Shown: positions 34,240 to 42,640 of the stretch, in pieces
Layout: every line of letters starts with the position of its first letter
Numbering within the stretch: the stretch's first letter is position 1
NCBI GenBank assembly: GCA_965194375.1
Contig: CBDAEL010000010.1
DNA: 64,000 bases
From: Tabrizicola_A aquatica
GTDB taxonomy: Bacteria > Pseudomonadota > Alphaproteobacteria > Rhodobacterales > Rhodobacteraceae
Direction: 5' to 3' (one strand)
The notes under the pieces: model-generated
Database searches by the model: none
Seen by the model: the letters and a program-made list of their open reading frames with translations, nothing else
Told to the model about the DNA's origin: nothing
Program-made: the position numbers and the translations under genes

Positions 34240-35583
34240 TCAATCAGGATAGATGGTATTGGGCAGCCAAAGTGCCAAGTCCGGCACCACCATGATCAGC
34301 GCCAAAGTGGCGACCATGACCAAAACGAAAGGCGTCACGGATTTGTAGATATCGCCCATGGTAATTTCCGGCGGCGCAAAGGCGCGCATCAGGAACAGGT
34401 TATAGCCGAAGGGTGGTGTCAGATAGGCTATCTGGCAGGTTATGGTGTAAAGCACGCCATACCAGATCAGCACCTGATCGGGCGGTATGCCCAGATCAAG
34501 CCGGGCGACGAGCGGCACATAAAGCGGGGCGACGATCACCAGCATGGCCGTGTCGTCCAGGAACATGCCCATCACAAGGAAGGACAGCTGCATCAGGATC
34601 AGGATGGTCCAGGGGCTGAGGCCAAGCTGCTCGGTGAACAACTGGTCAATCGCCTTGACCGCACCCAGCCCATCAAACACCGCCCCAAAGGCTAAGGCGG
34701 CAAGGATCACCCACATGAACATGCAGGAAATCCCCAGCGTGTTGCGGGTGGCGGTTTCGAAGACAGTCCAGTTAAAGCGGCCCTTCAGCATGGCGGCAGC
34801 GACCGTGGTCGCCACCCCGATGACCGAGCTTTCGACAAGGCTGGTCCAGCCATTGATGAAGGGGATCATCATGGCGGCAAAGATCGCAAAGGGCAAAAGT
34901 CCAGATTTCAGGGTGGACATTTTCTCGGCCCAAGTGATCTCGGCGCGTTCTTCGGCCGAGAGCGGCGGCGCGAGATGGGGCTGCAAGGCACTCCGAATGC
35001 CGATGTAGGCGATGAAGAAGGCGGCCATCAGGAGACCCGGGATCACACCCGCCAGCCAAAGTTCCGACACCGGGGCGCGGGCGATCATGGCGTAAAGCAC
35101 CAAGACGACCGAAGGCGGAATGAGGATGCCCAGCGACGATCCGGCCTGAATGGTGCCGGTGACCATTTGCTTGTCATAGCCGCGACGCAACAACTCGGGC
35201 AGGGCGATGGTCGATCCAATCGCCATACCCGCGACCGACAGCCCGTTCATGGCAGAGATCAGCACCATCAACAGGATTGTGCCAATCGCTAACCCGCCGG
35301 GGATGCGGCCAAACCAGACATGGAACATGCGGTAAAGATCGTCTGCGAGACGGCTCTCGCTCATCACATAGCCCATGTAGACGAACATCGGCAGCGACAG
35401 AAGCGGATACCATTTCATCAGCTTCATCGCCGCCGAAAAGCCCATGGTATGCCCGCCCGTGCCCCACAGCGCGATCGAGGCGACCACGGCGACAAAGCCG
35501 ATAAGCCCAAAGACCCGCTGCCCCGTCATCATCATGAGGAGCATGGTCGAGAACATCAAAAGCGCGATAAGTTCCTGCGGCAT
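34240..35583 (-). CDS. TRAP transporter large permease subunit (DctM family)
   Basis: A 447-residue inner membrane protein with about twelve hydrophobic segments. Signature stretches are ILLMVLISAMNGLSVAGMAIG, GSSLGILIPPSVVLVLYAMIA and MFLDDTAMLVIVAPLYVPL. It carries the sodium-driven transport step. Its ATG directly abuts the DctQ stop (TAA then ATG). Confidence 0.94.
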   Translation of the reverse strand: MPQELIALLMFSTMLLMMMTGQRVFGLIGFVAVVASIALWGTGGHTMGFSAAMKLMKWYPLLSLPMFVYMGYVMSESRLADDLYRMFHVWFGRIPGGLAIGTILLMVLISAMNGLSVAGMAIGSTIALPELLRRGYDKQMVTGTIQAGSSLGILIPPSVVLVLYAMIARAPVSELWLAGVIPGLLMAAFFIAYIGIRSALQPHLAPPLSAEERAEITWAEKMSTLKSGLLPFAIFAAMMIPFINGWTSLVESSVIGVATTVAAAMLKGRFNWTVFETATRNTLGISCMFMWVILAALAFGAVFDGLGAVKAIDQLFTEQLGLSPWTILILMQLSFLVMGMFLDDTAMLVIVAPLYVPLVARLDLGIPPDQVLIWYGVLYTITCQIAYLTPPFGYNLFLMRAFAPPEITMGDIYKSVTPFVLVMVATLALIMVVPDLALWLPNTIYPD

Positions 35584-36141
35584 TTAGAGGTGCACCCCCC
35601 GCAGCGTGGCCATGTCGCGGATCAGCGCCGAGAGGGCCTGCAACAGCATGAGCGTGAAGCCCACCAGCATCACCAGCTTGATCGGCCAAAGATAAGGTCG
35701 CCATGCGGTGGCGCTGCGCTCAAGCCGGCCGATTTCGGGCAAAAGCCCGTCCTCCCAGCGCAGGCCAAGGGAATAGCCAAAGCTTTCCGCCGCACCCCAG
35801 ATCATGACACCCAGATAGAAGATGAGCGCAAAGACGGTGAATCCGTCCCAAGCGGCGCGGGTGCGCGGCGACTGCTTGGCATAAAAGAGGTCCATCCGCA
35901 CATGGGCGCCCATCTGCATCGCATAGGGCCCGCCCAAGATGTAATAGGCGACCATGACGAACTGGGCCATCTCTAGCGTCCAGAGCGAGGGGTTGAAGAA
36001 GGTCTTGGAGATCGACGACCACATCAAGACCGCCATCAGCGCGAAGAGCAGATACATCGCAAAGCGCCCGACGCCGTAATTCATCCGGTCAACCAGCCGG
36101 ACAAAACCGATCAGCGGTTGGGGAAAGGTCGCGGCGGTCAT
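35584..36141 (-). CDS. TRAP transporter small permease subunit (DctQ family)
   Basis: A 185-residue membrane protein with four hydrophobic segments (MYLLFALMAVLMW, LEMAQFVMVAYYILGGPYAMQMGAHVRMDLFY, FTVFALIFYLGVMIWGA, LVMLVGFTLMLLQALSAL), the DctQ arrangement. The GAHVRMDLFY segment is typical. Its start overlaps the stop of the amidohydrolase gene (ATGA), so all are one operon. Confidence 0.9.
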   Translation of the reverse strand: MTAATFPQPLIGFVRLVDRMNYGVGRFAMYLLFALMAVLMWSSISKTFFNPSLWTLEMAQFVMVAYYILGGPYAMQMGAHVRMDLFYAKQSPRTRAAWDGFTVFALIFYLGVMIWGAAESFGYSLGLRWEDGLLPEIGRLERSATAWRPYLWPIKLVMLVGFTLMLLQALSALIRDMATLRGVHL

Positions 36142-36914
36142 GCGGCGGCCTTTGCGGCGTGCAAGGCGGCGGCGAGGACGGGGGCGAGCCTGTCGGCCAT
36201 CGCGGCCTCGGCCTGCGGGTCTGCGATCAGGTCGTTGCGGATTTCCAGCATGGCGTTTTGCAGGCCATAGGGTGTCGCATGAAGGCGCAGGGTGTGTGTG
36301 ACGTCATCGGCGGCGGAATAGGGTTCATTGAGCTGTGCGTTCAGCCCGGTCTGCGGGCTGGCGGCAAGAATCGAGCGCGCGAGCGTGGGATCGGCGTCAT
36401 GGATGATGCCAAATTCGACTGCGCGCGGGCGGCCGTGAAAGACCGGGGTGAACGAGTGGATCGTCACGATCACCGGGCGGCGACACAGCGCGATGCGTGC
36501 CGCGATCAGACTGTGCAGGCCGTTGGCCCAAGGCAGGTAGACCGCTTGGGTGCGCGCCAGTCGCTCGGCCGCGGAAATGGCGGCATTGCCGGGGATGTCA
36601 TGAACCTCGGAGCGGGTGGGCATGGCGCCGGGCATGTCCGGCGCACGGTTGCAGTCATAGATCAGACGGCTGACCGGGGCATGGATCAGCGTGGCATCCA
36701 GCCGCTGCGCAAGCCCGCGCGCCAGACCCAGCGCGCCGGGGTCCCAAGCGATATGGGCGCGGGTTTGGTCAGGCGAAAGGCCCAAATTGCCCCAGGGCGC
36801 GGGCAATGCGTTAGAGGCATGTTCGCAGACCAATAGGACCGGGCTTTGCCCGGTTTCATTTTCGATCACTGGCAGGAACGGGCCTGCCTTGTCTGATCTG
36901 ACCTCTGCCCGCAT
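36138..36914 (-). CDS. N-formylglutamate amidohydrolase family enzyme
   Basis: A 258-residue zinc hydrolase related to HutG-type N-formylglutamate deformylases. Visible are VCEHASNALP (metal ligands Glu-His), HIAWDPGALGLA, LIYDCNRAPD with SEVHDIPGN, and VTIHSFTP (late histidine). No histidine utilisation genes are nearby. It is the first gene of the TRAP/ligase operon, so I suggest it hydrolyses an N- or gamma-acylated glutamate made by the ligase pathway; this is inference. The ATG at 36914 faces the divergent RpiR gene. Confidence 0.85.
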   Translation of the reverse strand: MRAEVRSDKAGPFLPVIENETGQSPVLLVCEHASNALPAPWGNLGLSPDQTRAHIAWDPGALGLARGLAQRLDATLIHAPVSRLIYDCNRAPDMPGAMPTRSEVHDIPGNAAISAAERLARTQAVYLPWANGLHSLIAARIALCRRPVIVTIHSFTPVFHGRPRAVEFGIIHDADPTLARSILAASPQTGLNAQLNEPYSAADDVTHTLRLHATPYGLQNAMLEIRNDLIADPQAEAAMADRLAPVLAAALHAAKAAA

Positions 36915-37028
36915 TTTCGCGAGTCATCTCCCTGTGATGACGAAAAGCGTCCTTCACGCCGCCCCCACCTGTCAAGAATGTTTCTTTTGAAAATTTCCTG
37001 TTACGATTGTTACAGAATGGAGGATCCG
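36915..37028. promoter_or_regulatory. divergent promoter/operator region of the TRAP/ligase locus
   Basis: The 114 bases between the divergent starts contain a minus-strand TTGACA (36970-36975) facing the catabolic operon, a plus-strand TTGAAA (36987-36992) facing the regulator, and a direct repeat TGTTAC at 36999-37004 and 37008-37013 (one per 9 bases) just before the regulator start. The repeat is a candidate RpiR operator. Neither -10 box is clear. Confidence 0.5.
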
Positions 37029-37895
37029 ATGCCGCTGACACAGCCCATGGACGAAGAGTTGCGCTTGGCCTTGCCCGACCTGACCCGGGCAGAGCGGCAA
37101 CTGGCCAGCCATATTCTGACGCATTATCCTGTGGCGGCCCTTGGCTCGATCACCGCTTTGGCCAAGGCGGGGGGGGTGTCCTCGCCTACGGTGGTGCGGC
37201 TGGTGCAAAAGTTGGGATATCAGGGGTATTCCGACTTTCAGCGCGCGCTTCGGGGGCAGGTGGAGGCGATGCTCGTCTCGCCCTTGGTCAAGCAATCGCG
37301 GGCAGGGGGGGCCATGAAGGGCCATCTCATGACCCGCTTTGCCGGGGCGGTGGCCGAGAACCTGCAAGCGACGCTGGCGCAGATTGATCCGGGCGAGTTT
37401 GATGCGGCGGCGGCGCTTTTGGCCGACCCGTCGCGGCGGATATTTGCGATGGGCGGGCGCATCACCCATGCGATTGCCGATTACTTCGTCACCTTGATGA
37501 AGGTGATCCGGCCTGAGGTCTTGCTGATGTCGGATATGTCAAACGCTTGGCCGCCCGCGCTGTTGGACATGAAGCCGGGCGATGTGCTTTTGGTGTTCGA
37601 CATCCGGCGTTATGAAAACGCGGTGTTGCAGGTGGCCGAAGTGGCGCGCGAACAAGGCGCGGAGATCGTGCTGATCACCGACCGCTGGGTGTCACCGGCC
37701 GCCGCCCATGCGCGCCATGTGCTGCCCTGCCATATCGAGGCGCCCTCGGCTTGGGACAGCAACGCAACGCTTTTGGTGCTGGTCGAGACGCTGTTGGCGG
37801 CGGTGCAGGGGCTGACATGGGAGGTCACCGAGGCGCGGATGAAGCGGTTGGAGGACCTTTACACCCGCACACGGCTGTTCCGGCGCTATCGCTGA
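37029..37895 (+). CDS. MurR/RpiR family transcriptional regulator
   Basis: A 288-residue regulator with an N-terminal RpiR helix-turn-helix (LTRAERQLASHILTHYP..SITALAKAGGVSSPTVVRLVQKLGYQGYSDFQRALR) and a C-terminal SIS domain (RIFAMGGRITHAIADYFVTLMK, then PGDVLLVFDIRRYENAVLQVAEVAREQGAEIVLITD). SIS domains normally bind phosphosugars, but many RpiR proteins next to amine or amino acid catabolic genes respond to other ligands. It is divergent from the catabolic operon it probably controls. The start has GGAGG 6 bases upstream. Confidence 0.9.
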   Translation: MPLTQPMDEELRLALPDLTRAERQLASHILTHYPVAALGSITALAKAGGVSSPTVVRLVQKLGYQGYSDFQRALRGQVEAMLVSPLVKQSRAGGAMKGHLMTRFAGAVAENLQATLAQIDPGEFDAAAALLADPSRRIFAMGGRITHAIADYFVTLMKVIRPEVLLMSDMSNAWPPALLDMKPGDVLLVFDIRRYENAVLQVAEVAREQGAEIVLITDRWVSPAAAHARHVLPCHIEAPSAWDSNATLLVLVETLLAAVQGLTWEVTEARMKRLEDLYTRTRLFRRYR

Positions 37896-37917
37896 GGTGC
37901 TGTGCCCTTGGCAACCC

Positions 37918-37976
37918 CCGGGGGGACTTCGCGTCCCCCCGGACCCCCCTGCGGAGTATTTCGGCCAAGATGAAAA
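37918..37976 (+). repeat. hairpin plus GAGTATTT-CCAAGATGAAA module
   Basis: CCGGGGGGAC (37918-37927) pairs with GTCCCCCCGG (37933-37942), followed by ACCCCCCTGCGGAGTATT then TCGGCCAAGATGAAAA. It lies between the convergent RpiR and EamA genes and ends exactly at the EamA stop codon. The hairpin is probably also the RpiR terminator. Confidence 0.85.
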
Positions 37977-38858
37977 TCAGCCCTGTGATGCAGCAGCCTG
38001 ACGACGCGCGCCCATCACGGCATTGCCCATGACGGCCGCCAGCACCATGGCGCCGCCGAGAAGGGTGGCCGAAGAGGCGGTTTCGCCAAGGAGGAGCCAG
38101 ACCCAGATCGGGGCGAGGATGTTTTCGATCGAGGACATCAGCGTGAGCTCGGCAGTGGGCAGCGCCTTGGAGCCGTAGGTGTAAAGCATCATGCCGCCCG
38201 TCAGCACCACCGCGCCAAGCGCCATGGAGACGGCGATGTCATGGGGGTTGGCGGCGACGGTCTGGCCGAGCATGGGGGCAAGCCCAAAGGCCGCGATCAT
38301 CGACAGGATGCCGCCCATCAGCACGATGGGCAGGCTGTCCTCGACATGGCCCCAGCGTAACGAGACTGAGAATACTGCAAAGCCCGCCGCCGAAATCAGC
38401 GCGGCGATGTTGCCGTCCATCCGTCCGCCCTCAATGCCGCCGCCGATCATCACGAAGATGCCCGCCCCGGCCAGGCCCATGGCGACCCAGGTGGTCATCG
38501 GCACGCGTTCGCCCAAGGCGAGCCAGCCGAGGAGGGCGGCGAAGAAGGGGGCGGCGGAGTACAGGAACACGGCATTGGCCACGGTGGTGGCTTGCAGCGC
38601 GTAAAGGGCGCCTGCATAGGCCGCGACCAGCCCCATGGCACCGACAAGGCCCGGCAGGCCCATGGCGCGCATGCTGGCCAGCACGCGCCCGCCCGTGCGC
38701 CAGTGCAGGAAGGCCCAGAGCACCGGCAAGAGCCCGGCTGAGCGCCAGAACATCACCGAGGCGGCTCCGGCCTCTTCGATCTGACGCACGACAAGGCCGA
38801 TGGTGGACCACAAGATCCCCGCGCCCAAAACCAGCGCCACGCCTTTGCCATATGTCAT
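37977..38858 (-). CDS. EamA family (DMT) transporter
   Basis: A 293-residue inner membrane protein of the drug/metabolite transporter superfamily with ten hydrophobic segments in two EamA repeats (first: GVALVLGAGILWSTIGLVVRQ.., second: GNIAALISAAGFAVFSVSLRW..). The repeat ends TAELTLMSSIENILAPIWVWLLLGE are characteristic. It exports small metabolites or amino acids; substrate unknown. Confidence 0.88.
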   Translation of the reverse strand: MTYGKGVALVLGAGILWSTIGLVVRQIEEAGAASVMFWRSAGLLPVLWAFLHWRTGGRVLASMRAMGLPGLVGAMGLVAAYAGALYALQATTVANAVFLYSAAPFFAALLGWLALGERVPMTTWVAMGLAGAGIFVMIGGGIEGGRMDGNIAALISAAGFAVFSVSLRWGHVEDSLPIVLMGGILSMIAAFGLAPMLGQTVAANPHDIAVSMALGAVVLTGGMMLYTYGSKALPTAELTLMSSIENILAPIWVWLLLGETASSATLLGGAMVLAAVMGNAVMGARRQAAASQG

Positions 38859-38920
38859 CGGTCTCTCCCTTTGCGGTAGAAGGCGGCGGTTGGGTCAGGG
38901 GGTCTGTTCTGATTGCGACC

Positions 38921-40300
38921 TTAGAGGGCGGGGATGGGGTGGGGGCTGAGATGTTCGCCTGCCGCAAGCAGCAGGTCTTCGCGGAACTGATCGGCGATGA
39001 GTTGCACGCCGACCGGTGCGGTGCCGTGGCGCCCGGTGGTGACGGTCAGCCCCGGCAGGCCCATGAAGGGCGTGGCGATCAGCGGCATCTGGGCCTGCAG
39101 GACGGCGTCGAAATCGGCCTCTGACGCCACATCACGATGATCGGCGAAGGGCAATTCGCCCGAGACAGGGCAGAGGACCAAGGGCCAATCCGCCAGAAAG
39201 CTGCGCCAAAGCCGGGTGAGGCGCGCGCGAGATTTAAGCGTGTCCATCAACCCGTGCAGGTCGATCTCGGGGCAATGGCGCGTCATCTGGGCATAGACGA
39301 AGTTGGCGTCGGGGTCGTTTTCGGCGTGGAGCCCGGCAAGATTGGAATGACGGAACTCGGCCATCCAGAGGCGCAGTTGCAGGGCCATCGCCTCGCGCCA
39401 TGGCGGGGTTTGCACGGGCTCCACCTGATAGCCCGCCGCGCGCAGGGCCTCGGCCGCGGCGCGGAGCGCGGCGCGGACTGGTTCGGCCACGGGCATGCCA
39501 TCCGGGGCTTCGACATAGGCCACGCGTTTGGGGACGGGGGGGCCTTGCAGCGGCATCGGTTGATACCATGGATCGCGCGGGTCTGGAGCCGCCATCGCGG
39601 CGAGCGCCAGCGCCAGATCGGGGATGGAGCGGGCCAAGGGGCCGGAGACGGCCATGAGTTGCCCGCCGATCAGCCGGTCGCCGCCCGAGGGGTTGAAGCC
39701 CGGCACGCGGCCCAAGGAGGGGCGCAACCCATGTACGCCGCAGGCATAGGCGGGGTAGCGGACGGACCCTGCGATATCGGTGCCATGCGCGATGGCCCCC
39801 ATACCGGTGGCCACGGCGGAGCCTGCGCCGCCAGAGGACCCGCCGGGGGTGAGGCCCGCGTCATGCGGGTTTTTCGTGGCCCCATGCAGGCGGTTGCGGG
39901 TGAACCAGCGCAGCGAAAAGGCCGGAGTATTGGTGCGCCCCACAATCACCGCGCCTGCCCGGCGCAGGTTGGCGATGACCGGGCTATCTTTGGCGGCGAT
40001 CAGGTCTTTCTGGCTGACAAGGCCATTGGTCGTGGCGTGGCCGGTCTGGTCGACGTTCACCTTGATCGTGATCGGGACGCCGGCGAGGGGGCCGGGGGAC
40101 TCGCCTCGGCGCAAGGCCGCGTCGATCGTATCGGCGGCGGCGAGCGCCTCATCGGGCATGTGCTGCACGATGGCGTTCAGTGTGGGGTTCTGCGCGTCGA
40201 TCCGGGACAGGGTGGCGGTGGTCACCTCGCGCGCGGACACGTCGCGCCGGGCGATCAGGGCGGTGATGTCAGAGGCGGTCAGGGTGGCAAGATCGGTCAT
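38921..40300 (-). CDS. amidase signature family hydrolase
   Basis: A 459-residue amidase with the Ser-cisSer-Lys triad: lysine in GVPITIKVNVD, the GGSSGGAGSAVATGMGAIAHGTDIAGSVRYPA signature with both serines. It hydrolyses a carboxamide; the family includes GatA, but this protein lies outside any gatCAB group. It starts one base after the GhrA-like gene, so the two are one operon. Substrate unknown. Confidence 0.9.
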   Translation of the reverse strand: MTDLATLTASDITALIARRDVSAREVTTATLSRIDAQNPTLNAIVQHMPDEALAAADTIDAALRRGESPGPLAGVPITIKVNVDQTGHATTNGLVSQKDLIAAKDSPVIANLRRAGAVIVGRTNTPAFSLRWFTRNRLHGATKNPHDAGLTPGGSSGGAGSAVATGMGAIAHGTDIAGSVRYPAYACGVHGLRPSLGRVPGFNPSGGDRLIGGQLMAVSGPLARSIPDLALALAAMAAPDPRDPWYQPMPLQGPPVPKRVAYVEAPDGMPVAEPVRAALRAAAEALRAAGYQVEPVQTPPWREAMALQLRLWMAEFRHSNLAGLHAENDPDANFVYAQMTRHCPEIDLHGLMDTLKSRARLTRLWRSFLADWPLVLCPVSGELPFADHRDVASEADFDAVLQAQMPLIATPFMGLPGLTVTTGRHGTAPVGVQLIADQFREDLLLAAGEHLSPHPIPAL

Positions 40301-40301
40301 G

Positions 40302-41243
40302 TCAGTACCCCCGCGTGCGGTCAACAAGGTTGAGGAAAGGTGCACCTGCCTCGCCGCGCCGGATGTTTTCAGCGATGACCTCAGAGGAGGTGTCGGGGCG
40401 GGTGTCGGCGGCGATATGGGGGGTGACGGTGACGCGGGGGTGGGCCCAGAACGGGTGGTCCTGCGGCAGGGGCTCGATCCGGAACACATCCAGCGTGGCG
40501 TGGCCGATCTGGCCGCCGTCGAGGGCGGCGAGCAGGGCCTCATCGTCGATCAGCGCACCGCGCCCGGGGTTCAAGATCACCGCGCCGGGTTTGGTCCAGC
40601 CTAAGGTTTCGGCGTTGAGGGTGTTTTCGGTCTCGGGCGTGCGCGGCAGGAGGGTGACAATCAGATCGGCATCCTGAAGCGCGGCCTTGAGCCCGTCGCG
40701 GCCATGATGGGTGACGATGCCGGGCAAGGATTTCGGGGCGCGAGACCAGCCTTCAACCGTGAAATGCAAGGCTTGCAGGGCGCGGGCGCAGGCCTCGCCC
40801 AAGGCGCCGATGCCCAGCATGGCGACCTTGCGGTCACGCGCCAAGGGTGGGCAATCGGGGTTCCAAACGCGGTTTGGGTTGACGATATAGCTGTCGAGCC
40901 CGAGGTGATGGCGCAAGGCATGGCCCAGCACCCATTCAACCATGCCCATGGTCAGCGCGGGGTCGACCATGCGGCACAGGGGCTGGGTCAGGGTGGCATT
41001 GCCCACAATCCGTTCCACCCCGGCCCAGAGGCTGAGCACGGCCTTGCAGCGGGTGTAGGGGGTGAAATCTTGCAAGGTCGAAGAGGGGGCGTAGACGATG
41101 TAATCAACGCTCTCGGGGGCGGCCTCTTGCACCAGTTGGGCGGTGATGCCCGCGTCGGCCAGCGCGGTTTCCAAGGGCGCGCGATAGCGGTCCCAGTTGT
41201 CAGGGCCGGCGGCCATGAGGATGGTGATGGGGGCGTTCGTCAT
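40302..41243 (-). CDS. glyoxylate/hydroxypyruvate reductase A-like dehydrogenase
   Basis: A 313-residue D-2-hydroxyacid dehydrogenase of the GhrA type. It has AVLSLWAGVERI, VAMLGIGALGEACARALQALHF (NADP site), NPGRGALIDDEAL with the catalytic arginine region, LDVFRIEPLPQDHPFW and TPHIAADTRPDT with the catalytic histidine. It is upstream of, and nearly touching, the amidase gene. Confidence 0.9.
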   Translation of the reverse strand: MTNAPITILMAAGPDNWDRYRAPLETALADAGITAQLVQEAAPESVDYIVYAPSSTLQDFTPYTRCKAVLSLWAGVERIVGNATLTQPLCRMVDPALTMGMVEWVLGHALRHHLGLDSYIVNPNRVWNPDCPPLARDRKVAMLGIGALGEACARALQALHFTVEGWSRAPKSLPGIVTHHGRDGLKAALQDADLIVTLLPRTPETENTLNAETLGWTKPGAVILNPGRGALIDDEALLAALDGGQIGHATLDVFRIEPLPQDHPFWAHPRVTVTPHIAADTRPDTSSEVIAENIRRGEAGAPFLNLVDRTRGY

Positions 41244-41486
41244 GGTGGGCTCCTGCGCTGTGGCGCAAGAATGCCGGGGGGGCGGGCAAAGGCAAGGCGG
41301 AAAATGCGGGGCGGAAAATGCAAAGCGCGTGGCCCGCGTTTGTCTGACTGAAGGTATAGGTCCGTGCCGCTATTGGAGAGGCTGTGCTTTTTGGTCAGGG
41401 CGTTCGGCGCAATACTGACCGAAATGGCTTCCCAACCCGCCAACTCGTTCATCATTTTGGCCGCCGCATTCCTGCGGCGTGCCCGC

Positions 41487-42626
41487 CTAGCGCAGCCTGT
41501 GCACAATCGCGCTTTGGACCAGTCCAAAGGACAGCATGATCACCAAAGTGGCCGACCCGCCATAGCTGAGCAGCGGCAAGGGAACCCCGACAACCGGGGC
41601 CATGCCCATCACCATGGCCAGGTTGATCGCCAGATACAAAAAGAAGTTCACCGCCACGCCGATGATGATGAGTTGGCTAAACCGGTCGCGGTTCTGGATA
41701 GCAGCGACAATAAGGAACATCAGGATCAGCGCATAAAGCACTAACAGCGAAAAGGCGCCGATAAAGCCAAACTCCTCGGCCAAGGTGGTGAAGATGAAAT
41801 CGGTGTGCTTTTCAGGCAGAAAGTTCAGCCGGCTTTGGGTGCCCTGCATAAAGCCCTTGCCCGCCCAGCCCCCCGACCCCAGCGCGATCTTGGCTTGGAT
41901 GATGTTATAGCCCGCGCCGAGCGGGTCTGCCGAAGGGTTCAGGAAGGTGTCGATCCGGGTGTACTGGTAGTTGTGCAACAATTGCCAAGGCGTGCCGCGG
42001 GTCAGAAACACCGCCGCCACCGCCGCGCCCCCAAGCGCCAGCACGCCGCCGAAATACCACAGGCTGACGCCGGCGGCGAACATGACCGCAGCGCCCACCA
42101 CCAACAGCATGATCGAGGTCCCAAGGTTGGGCTGCATCAAGACAAGTACGGTCGGCGCCACGATCAGCGCCACCGGGATCAGCACCCACAGAGGGCGCGA
42201 GATCTTCTTGTCATCCAGCATATCGTAATAGCTCGCCAAGGCCATCACCAGCGTGACCTTCATCAGCTCAGACGGTTGTAGCCGCATGAAGCCAAGGTCG
42301 ATCCAGCGCTGTGCGCCCATGCCGACAGCCCCAAAAAACTCGACCGCCAAAAGCAAAAGCATCGACACGCCGTAAGCAAAGCCCGACATGGATCGCCAAA
42401 ACCAGATGGGGGTGAAGGCGACGATAAACATGACCACAAGGCCAAGGACATAGCGTTTCATCTGCGGCTCGGCCCAGACGTCGATCCGGCCGCCTGCGAT
42501 GGAGTAAAGCATCAGCCAGCCAATTGCGGCCACCGCCGTGACCACCAGCACCAGCGCCCAGTTGAGCGCCAGCACCTTGCCAAAGCCCGTGGGTGCCGTC
42601 TTGACGCGGTATTCCAGAAAGCTCAT
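41487..42626 (-). CDS. rodA: rod shape-determining peptidoglycan polymerase RodA
   Basis: RodA is the SEDS-family glycosyltransferase that polymerises peptidoglycan for cell elongation. The 379-residue protein has about ten membrane helices; signatures are GAQRWIDLGFMRLQPSELMKV, LVLMQPNLGTSIMLL, FLPEKHTDFIFTTLAEEFGF and PVVGVPLPLLSYGGSATLV. It is the last gene of the mreBCD-mrdA-rodA run, 14 bases after mrdA. Confidence 0.96.
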   Translation of the reverse strand: MSFLEYRVKTAPTGFGKVLALNWALVLVVTAVAAIGWLMLYSIAGGRIDVWAEPQMKRYVLGLVVMFIVAFTPIWFWRSMSGFAYGVSMLLLLAVEFFGAVGMGAQRWIDLGFMRLQPSELMKVTLVMALASYYDMLDDKKISRPLWVLIPVALIVAPTVLVLMQPNLGTSIMLLVVGAAVMFAAGVSLWYFGGVLALGGAAVAAVFLTRGTPWQLLHNYQYTRIDTFLNPSADPLGAGYNIIQAKIALGSGGWAGKGFMQGTQSRLNFLPEKHTDFIFTTLAEEFGFIGAFSLLVLYALILMFLIVAAIQNRDRFSQLIIIGVAVNFFLYLAINLAMVMGMAPVVGVPLPLLSYGGSATLVIMLSFGLVQSAIVHRLR

Positions 42627-42640
42627 CCGCGCGGCCCCCG

